Below, piece after piece: positions 51,163 through 61,622 of a DNA stretch of 64,000 nt. Every line of letters begins with the position of its first letter. Within the stretch, counting starts at the first letter, position 1. The position numbers and the translations under genes were made by a program. The notes below the pieces were generated by a model. The model did not search any database, had not been told where the DNA came from, and saw only the letters and a list, made by a program, of their open reading frames with translations. Source of the stretch: Volvox africanus (taxonomy: Eukaryota > Chlorophyta > Chlorophyceae > Chlamydomonadales > Volvocaceae); NCBI GenBank assembly GCA_030268105.1, contig BSDZ01000089.1, positions 1,240,001 to 1,304,000 on the forward strand. The letters run 5' to 3'.

Positions 51163-53054
51163 CTACGTCGGCACTGCCCCCGGCGGCGAGTACACCTCCG
51201 CTGCATCCACTGCCACCAGCTCTACCCTCAGATCCTCGCGCGACACCGGTTCACCCAACCGCATTTTGGCTACGAACGCCGAGCTTTGCTTACGCAGTTC
51301 TGCCAGCGGCGGCATCACCGCAGCCGTCAGCTGGCCTCCGTACACACAGCCCGTGTCCAACCCCGTGGCGTGTGGGTGCAGCTGCAGTCGCCTGATGGCA
51401 TCATGGCCGAAGAACACGTGCGGCGGGCCCCGCCACAGCGCCCCCCAAGCCTCGCCACCACCGTCCTTGGCCTTCTCTATCGGCCGGTACCTGCCAGGAC
51501 GTAGAATGACCCACGGGACGGTAAAGTCTCACTCACATCCGCATCGTACCTCGTTAATGACGCATTACAGATAACCGCGCAGGCCATGGATCGGGTGATG
51601 GGTGAGGAAGCAATCCAGCCTGCCCCATTGTCAGCCCATCCATAGGGCCCGGGAAACTGCAGATCGCTGCCAGATGTACGGCAATGCTGGCGCGACACAA
51701 GCCATCATGAGCTTCCCCGTGAGGTGGACAGGTGGAATAAGTTCCCCCCAAACAGAATCAGAAATGAGGTGGGCGCAAGGCGCGACGTTGTCATCGACCA
51801 GAGAAAAAAGGAAAACCTGTGAGTTTGAGCCCATCTCTTCCCCGCACCTTGGAATGACGTCCAAGCGCTTTACGCCACTGCTCGTCTTTGTTGCTGACCC
51901 ATGGGTCAGCTCCTGCCCCTCCCCTTCACGGACCACGTTCCGAACCTTGTACATGACCCACATATCCTGGTGCGCGATGGGTAACCCGGGCACAAAGCCT
52001 ATGCGGCGAGGTAGGGTGGGGTGGGGTCAAGTCCAATGTATAGGGGAAGCAGGTTAATGGAGCCAGCTAGGGGATCTGGGCTGAGCGCGAGAGTGCTGTC
52101 GAGCACCAGTGCATTACTGGAAAAGGCAGACAGCACAACCCGCTTGGGAATTGGACGTTCTTGCTGCTGTAAATAGGCAAGCTGATGATTTGGGTCACCA
52201 CCTTCACGAAGGCGGCGAAGAAGCGGAACATGACGCTCATGTCGCAGGTATCGGAGAGCACAGCGGTTAACCGGGTGGAGGCGCTGACAACGCTACAGCA
52301 GCTGTATGACCTGCCCCGCGCACGCCGGATGGCAATGGCGGATGGCAATCCCGAACCGCGTTAAGATTCAACCCACCCGCATGTACGACGACGATGCCAT
52401 ACTGAGGAATAGAGACTGTAAACGGCAGCCCCAGCAGTACGGCAGCCTCTTCGTCTGTCATATTGCGGACCCACTCAAACTTGGGATTCATTTGCTGGCC
52501 AGCACGAAATTGCAACCAGGCCGATAGCACGGCGTCGTCGTGGTTTCCGCGTACGGCCCAACAGCCCAGCTTGGGCACGGCATCAAGTATGTCACGAGAA
52601 ACAGGGCCCTTATTGACGAGGTCGCCCGCAAGGACCAGATTGTCAGTGGCGATGTTGTACTGCAGCTTGTCCAATAAACGAAAAAGCTCAGGAGTGCCGT
52701 GGCAGTCGCCTGGGGTTGCAGTAATCAGTAGGGCGGCACCATCACCCGGATGGCTGACAGAACCAAAATAAGCGTTCTTGAATCCAGTGCAAAGTACAGG
52801 GTGGGACTGCACAAGCTGGAACCTAAAGTATTATTGGGAAAGAATAAAACCCCACCGACTATGATCAGGCGACCGGGCTTAACGTGGTCGATGCGCTGAT
52901 GGATCACGGCTGGCACAGGGCACTTGTACGGCGTTACTGGTAAGGCGCGTCCCGCAGCGTGAGAGCCACGGCTGAGTTGCACAAGCCGGCGCATTATGGC
53001 CATTGTAAGTGCTATTCCGGCAAGGACGATGCAGCTGTTCTGCCAGGGCCGCAT
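51163..53054 (-). CDS. ApaH-like metallophosphatase (ALPH)
   Basis: Calcineurin-type phosphoesterase of the ApaH-like family. ApaH hydrolyses Ap4A; the trypanosome member ALPH1 is an mRNA decapping enzyme. Exons (minus): 53054-52856, 52709-52377, 51998-51848, 51490-51163; phases close to 336 aa. Metal-binding motifs: GDCHG (67-71, split by intron 1), GDLVNKGP (95-102), GNHDD (121-125), VVHAG (174-178) and FGHDA (255-259). GLDTGCVYGGQLTA (271-284) is the family's C-terminal signature. The start was set at the ATG before RPWQNSCIVLAGIALTMA, which gives an N-terminal hydrophobic segment that may be a signal anchor or targeting sequence; upstream in-frame ATGs exist at 53120 and 53144. The stretch from the acidic loop to YRPIEKAK (about 195-236) is the least certain join. 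Confidence 0.88.
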
Positions 53055-53479
53055 CCGTTGAGAAGTGTGACCACCACGGTTGCACGGTGCTGTTATGATG
53101 GGATCACCTTGATAGTTCATTAACTGTGGGCAGAGCGCATACATAAAATAGAAGTTGCATCCACCGTGATAGCACAATGTAATTACATGTCACGAATCCC
53201 TTCTTCCAACAATTGGTGCCGTATAATTGCTCCCAATCATAGTGATAATAAGACCGAGTTTCCAATAGGTTTACAACTTAAATATTTTTAGCACTCACTT
53301 AAAACTTGAGGTCTAAGTCCTGGTCTCGGGGCAAAATTCCTCGTTTCGTTTTGGATGCGTCATTAGTGAGCTTGTTGTTGTCAGGAAACGACACATAAAG
53401 CTATGTAAGCATTTGGGGGAAGTCTGTAAGAAGTACCTATGTGAAGACGCGGAGAGAGCCTACCGAAAATCTTATCAGA
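53055..53479. promoter_or_regulatory. Shared divergent promoter region, ALPH / TMEM230-like
   Basis: The 425 bp between the two divergent start codons holds both promoters. An AT-rich stretch at about 53255-53295 could contain core elements, but none is assigned. Confidence 0.5.
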
Positions 53480-54165
53480 ATGAGTCTTCGCCTCGATCCC
53501 TACTCCGATACAGACTTTAATTTTGGGAATGAAAACACAAGCAGACCTTGGAAAAAGGCACGTCGTGGACAACTGTTGGTTTTTCCGGCAACTGCCCTGA
53601 TAGTCTATGCTCCCGGTGACGCAGGTAGCGCTCGCCATTGGTTTACTAGTATTTGGAACTATCCTTCTGTCCATCGGCCTTGGGCTGTACCTTACAGGGA
53701 AACAGCAATCCGGTGGTGAGTTGTGGTGGTGCTTGAGAAGCTGCCACTGGCGTAAACTTGCGATTCGCACGGTTTCGTGTTTTTTAGCGTTACTTGACAC
53801 TTGTTGTCTATAACCGTTTAAATATTATGGGATATAGGGCGGGGAGGGAGGGGTGCTATTTAGACACGTTATCGAGGTGGGTGTTTCATGTCTTTATTTA
53901 TGTATTTATGTATGTATGTATGTACAGGCAGTTTCTAAGTATTGACTCGCAACTTTGATCTATACCACTCCTTAAGATGAATAGCATGCAACCAATCTTT
54001 TGTGCTTCCTCTTTTTTGCTTCAATCATCCCCATATCCTCCAGGCCTGCCGCTCATCATCCTGGGAAGTATCGCATTCATCCCCGGCTCATACCACACCC
54101 GTTTGGCGTATTTGGCCTGGCGGGGCCACGCAGGCTACAGCCTTAACCAGATACCTGACTTTTAA
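53480..54165 (+). CDS. TMEM230-like small membrane protein
   Basis: Two-helix membrane protein of the TMEM230/TMEM134 family; the animal member is found on secretory and endosomal vesicles. Exons: 53480-53557, 53625-53715, 54044-54165; phases close to 96 aa (human 120). Visible: a soluble N-terminus (LDPYSDTDFNF), first helix about 27-49 starting VALAIGLLVFGTILLSIG, second helix beginning LPLIILGSIAFIPGSYHTR, and the family C-terminus RGHAGYSLNQIPDF. Intron 1 (67 nt) appears to begin with GC (AAG|GCACGT): the nearby GT donors give the wrong phase or an intron under 50 nt. Translation from a later ATG at 53607 would lose the conserved N-terminal stretch, so the spliced start is preferred. Confidence 0.88.
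53892..53928. repeat. (TATG)n microsatellite
   Basis: TATT/TATG tetranucleotides over about 37 bp in intron 2 of the TMEM230-like gene. Confidence 0.85.
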
Positions 54166-57052
54166 GGGTAGCCGCGCTTGCTTTTGCCGGTCAAGTCTCC
54201 CCGACTGATGCCACCTTAAGGGTTGGGGTTCCACTGCTTAAACTGGTTGGGATCTTGAGTTGTCCAGTCACGTGGCAGCGGTCTGCGCGTATACTGTATG
54301 GCCCAGCTACTGCAGTGCATGGGTGTGTCGAAAAATGGGGACGTTCAGGGATGATTGCATTTGTAGCCGTCACAAGAACATGTTGGGCGGGGGGAGACGG
54401 ATTATGGAGGAAGATGCACGGGCAGTAATTTGTTTTCGCAGGTTTGACAGGGTAAGTCCTGGCAGCATCTAAGCATAATAGAGGGACCCTGCGGCTCCCG
54501 TGATGGATATGTTACATGGAAACTCGAGCAACTCGGCCTGTTAGGCACCACCCTAGCAGTCGGCGTACCACAAGCTGCGTAGCGCCGCAACCGCCGGACA
54601 GGATACGTATAATACTAAATGGAAACAAAAAAGCACCGCCGCTAAGTACTCGTTCGGACACTGCATGCGGGCAGCGTGAGCGAATGAAAAAAGCTTGGGC
54701 TCTTTTCCCGCCCACAGCACGGGTACACATGAAGCACGGCAGTGCAGAACCTCCGCCCACTAGGAGACAGCGGGATGCTAAAACTCTACGCCAGCAAAAC
54801 GCACTAGATTCTTTCCTGCATTTTTCCTAAGACGAAAGACAAAAGAAAACAAGGCACATATGTACCAGCGAACAAGCTGCCGACACCGGTACACCTCTGT
54901 TGGGGACCGCCGCAGGACACCCCGTCTCCCACTCCCACAGATCGACTTACACGGGCACAAGCGCACGAGCATTATCAAAGGCGCGTATATCCGAACAGCG
55001 AGAGAACACAAATGCATATATTAAACCCCAAGCGAGCGGGCCACACATCCGCATAATCCACCCAACCTCGCGCAACCACCGATCCCAACAACGCACAGCA
55101 GCGAGCAAGGTGGCTTAAACACGCGCATGAATGAATGAGGTTCCTGAATCGATGGCTCAACGGATATGAATATGGTACGCCGGTCTCTTCTGAATTATAG
55201 CCGGCTACATCTAGTATCATTTGCAAAAGCGCAACATGCACTTCGCGCCAAGCCCATAACCCGCAGGCCTAGAGCAGGCAAGCGCCACGCCAGGCAGTGC
55301 ATTAACATGCTCTGGGAAGGAGGATCGTTTGTGCACCACCTTCCGCACCCAGGGTGCACGTCAAGCCATGCGCGCCTGTGCCACTGCGCTACCAAGTCCC
55401 ACCGGCCCGGCTCCAACCCTTTTTTGGCACATCTCTCGACTACGTACGCGCCATCGCCCTAGGCTTTCGCTGCGTCTTGCCAGTTCATCTGGAAACTGGC
55501 AAACGAATCGACCACCAATCGGCCTCTTCCCAAGCTAACAGCCCGCCAGGCCATGAACGATATAAAGGTGCATGACAGCTGGCCTCCCGTAGGAACGTGG
55601 AACGTGGGTATATTAAAAACAAAAGCTGCCTTTGCAGGAATCATCGTATCAAGCCCAAGGACAGATTTTAATCCCTCCGGGGAGTGAAAGAATACGCCAG
55701 CCGCAGGGTAGCGGCCACACCAAACCGCTATGATAAGACGAACTGATAGCCCCGTCTGGAAACCCATCGAAGTCTGCGGCGCCCGGCGCAGACGATATCT
55801 CTTTCGCCATCATGCATATGCCGCAGAAGCAGCAGCGAAAGCAAATCCTCCTGCGCACCTCCATGCACAGCTCATATGGTGCCTCACATTCGCAAATCGC
55901 GCATCGCCAGATCCTTTTTCACCACACCGAAGCCCGTTGCATGTGTGTATCTCTGCACGCTCATGAAACGGCTCTTCACGCCATCCTTCGTGCCTATCCT
56001 TACGGTTATTCGCTCATGACGAAATCAATTGGGTCGGCCCGTCGCGCCAAGGAAGAGAAGAAACATCTTCTCATCTCGCGCGCCGGTGACGGGTCAGAGA
56101 AATTAGGCATCAGCCGTACGTTTTGTGCAAGTCGATCCATCAATCCATATGAAACTTCTATGTAATTACTGAACAGTATGGGCGGTGCCATGCTGCTTCA
56201 TACTTGGGAGCGCCCTTAACATGTCCCGCAGGTCACATCATCATGCGCGCCAAGCCGCAACAAGGCCGGCCGATCAATACCCATCTCCTAAAATGTGCAC
56301 AAAGCTGCGTCGCGCAATCAGTGTCACCCATACCCTCCAGAAGACGACCACTGAGCCAGTGGATATCAGGGCGCCATCGGCCGTCTCATGCAACAGCGAC
56401 CACCGAGCACACTTGAGCAGCTCCAGCTCCAGCCACTCCATGACCAACAAAAACGCAATGATCGGAAAGTGGAATCCATCTGCTTGCATCAATTCTGAAA
56501 CGCTTATAGACACGCGCTACCGTAGCAGGAAAGCTGCACGGCACGAGCGTGACAGCAAATTACCGTCGCATAAAAAAAGGTGTCCGACATGGTATAAGGA
56601 GACGACACGCATGCACCGGCGGCCTGCGCGTCAATGAAAGCCTACGGAGACAGAACGAGCTTGCCATATTAGATTTGTATGCGTATGAACTATGAAAGAC
56701 GTAAAAGCAGCAGTCTTAAATTCCATGTAGCAGGTGTATCGCTATATTACCTTACAGCTTCCCCGACCCTCTCCCCCCATATGGATCCAGGGAGAATACG
56801 GGGGAAAAGTAGGTGGGCTTCCCATATGTACAGTCCATCGCAAGCGCCAAAGGAAGACGACGGAACGTGCACCCGGTTCCCCATCTTGCTTCCCCATTAG
56901 TCAGCCCTGCGTGTCGGTCTTCCCGCTTCCAGGCAGCTATAGTCATCACTGGAAGTGAACCAAGGGATCATCAGATCCGGCGGCCCCCGTAAGTTCGCCA
57001 TCAAGCTACGACGGACGCTCACGATGGAAGAGCTGTAAGACAGGTTATTTGA
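54166..57052. other. 2.9 kb convergent gap after TMEM230-like gene
   Basis: Holds the 3' UTRs of the TMEM230-like gene (plus) and the CCCH gene (minus). A minus-strand TGTAA at 56756-56752, about 300 bp past the CCCH stop, is a candidate poly(A) signal. Open frames here are unrecognised. Confidence 0.5.
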
Positions 57053-59831
57053 TTATTGCACTGCGAGCAGTTGCGCCAGGAGCTGTGATAACGAAGACAC
57101 AAGCTGATCCTTATTCACGCCCTGGTCCTGCAGGTGCGCAACCAGATTATTCAAATAAGAGTGATCCACGCCGCGACCACCGTCGCTGCTACCGCCAATC
57201 TGAGGCATGTTCATATTAACGGATGCTCCGGGACGAATGCTGCCGCCTGTGGCAAGGCACATTCCCTCGAATGCCGCCGTGCCTTCGACCCCTTTTGGTG
57301 GTGAGCCCGCAGCAGCAGGAGCCACAGCCGAAGCAGTCGCTGAGGAAGAACTAATATTCAGAGCTGAAGTGTCCATCGATCCAATCTCGCCGGCTGAGTT
57401 GGACGACAGCGGGGTTAAGCTACCACTGTGAGATGGCGAACCGGTGCTGTTGTGATCTTGCAGCGGGGGCGATAGCACACGCCCGCTGTTATTGCTTGCA
57501 CCAGAGTTGCTTCGTCGCATATCGCCCGGTATCGCCACCGGCAGTGTCAACGCACCAGCAGCTAGTGCGTTGTTCACCAGAGGCAGCAGAGACTCAAGCC
57601 CTTGTTGAAAATCGCTGCCGCAAATTATGCCTAGCTTGCTGCCCGAGTCAGAGACGCGGGACTGTGAAGACGCCATGCCACCATTTATCGCCATTCGGAA
57701 GTTTGAGCCCGGGTCACTCAGACGCGCAGGAGGCTGCAACACCGCCTCTAAGCCCATCGCCCCCCCAGGCCCCAAGCCGCCAAGAAAGGCATTGCCAGTG
57801 ACAACTGTCCCGGGACCCATTTCAGCCATGGGGCCACCGCGCAGTTGGATGAGTGAGTCCGACTCAACCGAATTGATAGACGGGTTATGCGACGGATCCC
57901 GACGGCCGATGCCTGACCTAATCATATCTCGTTGCGGTGGCAGGTGTTGATGCTGCTGCATGCCTGGGTACATGCGTTCTAGCACAGCTGCTGCAGCTGC
58001 TTCAGCGGCCGGCTGGACTGCGGAAATGGAGCCGCCGGCGGCGCTAGAAGAAATTGCGCGCTCCATAGCAGCAGCAGCGGCTGCGTTGAAAGACACCGAT
58101 GGAAGGTCACCTGATAGCGCCTGCTGCACCGCGGCAGTGTGGAAGGCAGCACCCATGCCCACTCCCATGCCCGCAGCGCTACCAACCCCAAGCTCGCTCG
58201 ACATGGCGCGCTGCATGGTGGCAGCGTTAAAGGCGGTGTTAAGCTCCGATGAAACAACACGTTGCATGGAAAGGAACATGTTGGTGGCAGCGGCGGCCGT
58301 GGCATTCTTCTCTTGGACGCCGTTCAGGGATGAGCGCGCTTGGGCAAAACCGCTGTCAGGGAGGCCGTTCATGGAAGCCCGTGCCGGAACGAAGGCCGTA
58401 TTTACACGGTCCGGAACGCCATTCATGGACGGACGGCCCCGCAGCAGCATGCCGCTCTTAGCGTGCACATCGGCAACACCCGATACAGATGCGCGTAGCA
58501 TCACCGTGCTTGCATCGGCTGGCAAACCCGACAGGGAAGGCCGGCCAGACATGAGCTCGCTCATGGCTACACCATTCAGGGATGGGCGCGCAGATATCAT
58601 TGTAGCCGCATCCGACAAACCATTGACAGAAGTCCGGGATGAAGGGGGTAACGGCTGTTGCAGGGCTTGCTGCAGCGCTGAGCTCAAGTCTGGCATCATA
58701 GTTGGAAGCAGTGGCGGAATGGGGGCTTGTGGCACCGCCTCCAAAGTAGGTCCTGAAATCAGGCCGTTCTCCTGTGCCATGAGAATCTGCATCAGGTACT
58801 CCCGCTCGTCACCCTCTTTGTCGTCCGTGCAGGGCACGCAGCGAAGCTCCTCCGCGCTATGAGCGAAAAAGCATATCGATCGATTGCAATTCCGGCCAAA
58901 AGAACACAGGCGCGTCTTGTACCTGTAACGAGGATAACATCGACCAGGCGGATCCCTCGCGAGCGTCCCGAACTGCAATCCACCCTCCTGATCAAATATG
59001 TCCCTCAAAATAGTCATGTGCATACACACGCATGTATATATCAATTTGCTAGTTATGCATCACTTGCGTTCCGACAACGTTCAACACGATGGTGCACGAA
59101 ACCAACAAGCTTCATATAGCCCACCTGGAAGGATGCAGCCAATGCTCAAACACATTATGGGCGTAGCTGCAAGCGTCGCCTAGCGGACAAGTCTTTTTCT
59201 GCATCGGGGTTGTGGTCGGAGTTCAGAGGCCATTCAGCAGAACCTGAAAGGCATCCACTCAAACCTACCGCCTTGACTAGCGGGCAGAGCACTGCCTTGT
59301 AGTTGACGGTGCGCGGGCAGCGCCTCCGCGCCGTTTCACCGATGTGAGCGCAGGGGCAGAGCGTCCATTTGTGCGCATACGTCTTAGAACAAGGTACCAC
59401 CTGCAAGAAAGGAAATTCGAACTTAGGGATGGCGCACCTGAACGCCAACGTGCACGGACGAAGATACACTCAAGGTGCACGCAGCCACCACCACAGCTTG
59501 CCCGCGCCGGCAGCTCACAGAGAGCCGAGGCAAATGAACTCTGCCGAGCACGCATCTGACAACATCTAAGAAGGCGCCCAATGACCTACACGCCATTCCT
59601 GAGCTAACCGCCGATGTGCAGTTGGAGTTCTGTCAGAGTCACTCTACGCACCTTAAATTCGTCTGTCCAAAAGCTATCTGGAAGGTTCAGCGACCTCAGG
59701 GCGCTAACGCAATCCTCGCCAGTGTTGCCTGCGAGCTGGCGAAGAAGACCCTCGTCCGCCAACAGGTGGCAAAGCCTCGTTCCCGCGACACTTGGAGCCT
59801 GTCCAGGAACTGTAAATGGTTGTCCAAGCAT
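57053..59831 (-). CDS. RR-TZF tandem CCCH zinc-finger protein
   Basis: Plant/green-algal arginine-rich tandem CCCH protein, a family that binds RNA and acts in mRNA turnover and stress granules. Exons (minus): 59831-59652, 59400-59269, 59198-59125, 58922-57053; phases close to 751 aa. RR region: C64-x5-H70-x4-C75-x3-H79, then ETARRRCPR. Finger 1: C99-x8-C108-x5-C114-x3-H118. Spacer HNVFEHWLHPSRYKTRL. Finger 2: C135-x5-C141-x4-C146-x3-H150. These spacings match the plant RR-TZF pattern exactly. The long C-terminal part is Ser/Ala/Met-rich with two families of short repeats (RxSxNG and MxRAxSS). The residues joining DEFK to VVPCSK are shorter than in land plants, so a microexon in 59651-59401 may be missing. 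A 5' exon upstream of 59831 cannot be excluded. Confidence 0.9.
58046..58270 (-). repeat. In-frame MQRAMSSEL-type repeats
   Basis: Three or four spaced copies of a unit close to M(Q/E)RA(M/I)SS in the CCCH protein, each preceded by an Asn/Ala-rich stretch. Confidence 0.7.
58317..58640 (-). repeat. In-frame RPSLNG-type repeat array
   Basis: Seven copies of a six-residue unit R-(P/A/T/S)-S-(L/M/V)-(N/S)-G, mostly followed by V or L, spaced about 15-20 residues apart in the CCCH protein. The DNA copies are divergent, so the motif, not the DNA, seems to be kept. Confidence 0.85.
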
Positions 59832-61547
59832 CCTTACTGAGCGGCGCTGCAGGGACTCGAGCCGCTGTCAAATATCCCACGGGAAACGAATGCTCGAAAA
59901 TGAATTATGTTGCCTCTCTCGTTTACGATACAGCACGCAATATTTGAATCTGAATTGTTATATATCAATTGATAAGATCGAAGCATTTGTGCTTCGCCTC
60001 GTAGGCAAAGTCTTAAGGCGTTCCGTACTTGTACAGAAATATCACGTGGAGAAACAAGGCAGCAATATTTTTGTAATGATCAATATGGTGGAAATCAAAA
60101 CATATGCTATGTCAAAATGATAGAATCACACCGGCGCCTACTGAATCTTGTCGTAACACAGGCCTTTATCATAATCCATAGCCTTTGCCATCAGCATCAA
60201 AGTTGAATGTTATTGATCAAGCAATGTCTATCTAGAGGTTTCGTTTAAGTTTTCGAGGTATTGGCGTTCATCTAGTGATCGCCCACAACCTTCGCATTTG
60301 GGCATCCTTGGAAACTGTACTATGCCAAAATGGCTCTAAAGGGATTATAATAAATATGTCTTTATTTCACGGAGTATCTGATGCCCTAAAATGGCGCCTT
60401 TGCGGCTTAACCGCCGCGTGGCGTCACGGTTTCTCGGTTTTTTTCCAATGCGGTGGAATTCCTCAGGGGTACCTTCCCATGCAAGGTGACTGTTGTTAAC
60501 GTGGATCGTAGATGCATCTCCAGGGTGTACAAAACGCCTACCGCCTTCTGGATGCGAAAGAATACTGCCACAGTGTTGAAACTCTAAATGCTGCACGCAC
60601 AATTATTAGGCCCTAATAGTTAGTTTCACTGCATCCATTGTCCGGACCACAGTTTCGGTTTTGTAAGAGGCGGTTGGTGCGTTGAAGAAATATACTACGT
60701 CCAACGTCCAATACGTCCGCAGCCATCTCGCACTCTTGACGCTCATCACCCTAGGACGCATGATCCATGTCGATTCTGCTGCCGGATTGCAGCTACCCCT
60801 AGAAAATCCATATAAGCCTGTCGGCGGCCTTCCTGCTTCAGATTTGACGACACGGATCCCTCTTCAATTCCCAGCACATGATATTAAAGAGCAATCAATA
60901 TGCCCGCTTATTTCATTGGCTCATGTTACCACGATAAGGCGCACCAATAGCCTTCCCTCAGAGGCGCAAAGTTATACAGACAACAGACAAATTTCAAGTA
61001 ATTTTTCATTTAATACAACGCATTTCGGCCGGATTTCAGCATACGGCAGCAGCTTGCCACTCACTCCGAATGAGCCGCACTTTTGGGCCACCGCAATGCA
61101 ACCAGCGGCCCAATCCGCGAAGTAAACCGCATCCAGCGACACGAAATGATTTAAAACACTAGCGTTGGGCCCCCGTATTTACTACCTTCCAACATGCATG
61201 TCCCGCTTGCGCCCCATTGTCCACACAAAACAAACGTGAATATTAGCCTTTCCAAAGCCTCTAAGCCTTCATAACATTGTGCTTTCTGCCCAATTGAAAT
61301 GGCGTCACGGTGGCCCTATACACCACTACATCTGCCTGCCCTGCCCCATGTTTTGCCGAACCCCAACTTGTTAGCGGCCGCAGGTGGATAGCATGTGTGT
61401 ACACCCCTTCCTTACCGCTGTCTTGTAACATCCACCCGCCAAATCGATGCCCTGCTATCCCTTACTCTCATGAACAGGACAGCCCTGCCAAACACACCAA
61501 ACTAGACCATATGAGCGCTCTCCGCGTTCTCCACTCTGCCTACAAGG

Positions 61548-61566
61548 TTAGGGTTTAGGGTTTTAC
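61548..61566. repeat. Short TTTAGGG-type telomere-like stretch
   Basis: Two TTAGGG/TTTAGGG units followed by TTTTA. It lies just beyond the SPT5 poly(A) signal on the minus strand. Confidence 0.6.
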
Positions 61567-61567
61567 A
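61563..61567 (-). terminator. Candidate poly(A) signal of SPT5
   Basis: TGTAA on the minus strand, 56 bp after the SPT5 stop codon. Confidence 0.55.
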
Positions 61568-61622
61568 ACATACCTCTACCTTGATCGACCTTTGCCTCGT
61601 TAACCACCGGATGCTCCCTTCC

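Larger units (their letters stand above)
59832..61622. other. 1.8 kb spacer between SPT5 end and CCCH gene
   Basis: Tandem minus-strand spacer with the SPT5 3' UTR and the CCCH promoter. A plus-strand frame of 147 codons (60682-61125) is unrecognised. A telomere-like GGGTTTAGGG stretch lies at 61548-61566. Confidence 0.5.

Noticed and set aside
57960..58862. 300-codon plus-strand frame
   Set aside because: Antisense shadow of the repeat-rich CCCH exon, whose minus frame has zinc fingers and in-phase splicing.
60682..61125. 147-codon plus-strand frame in the SPT5/CCCH spacer
   Set aside because: Begins with ATG and is open, but its composition is background-like and no motif or signal is visible. 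Kept out for lack of support.
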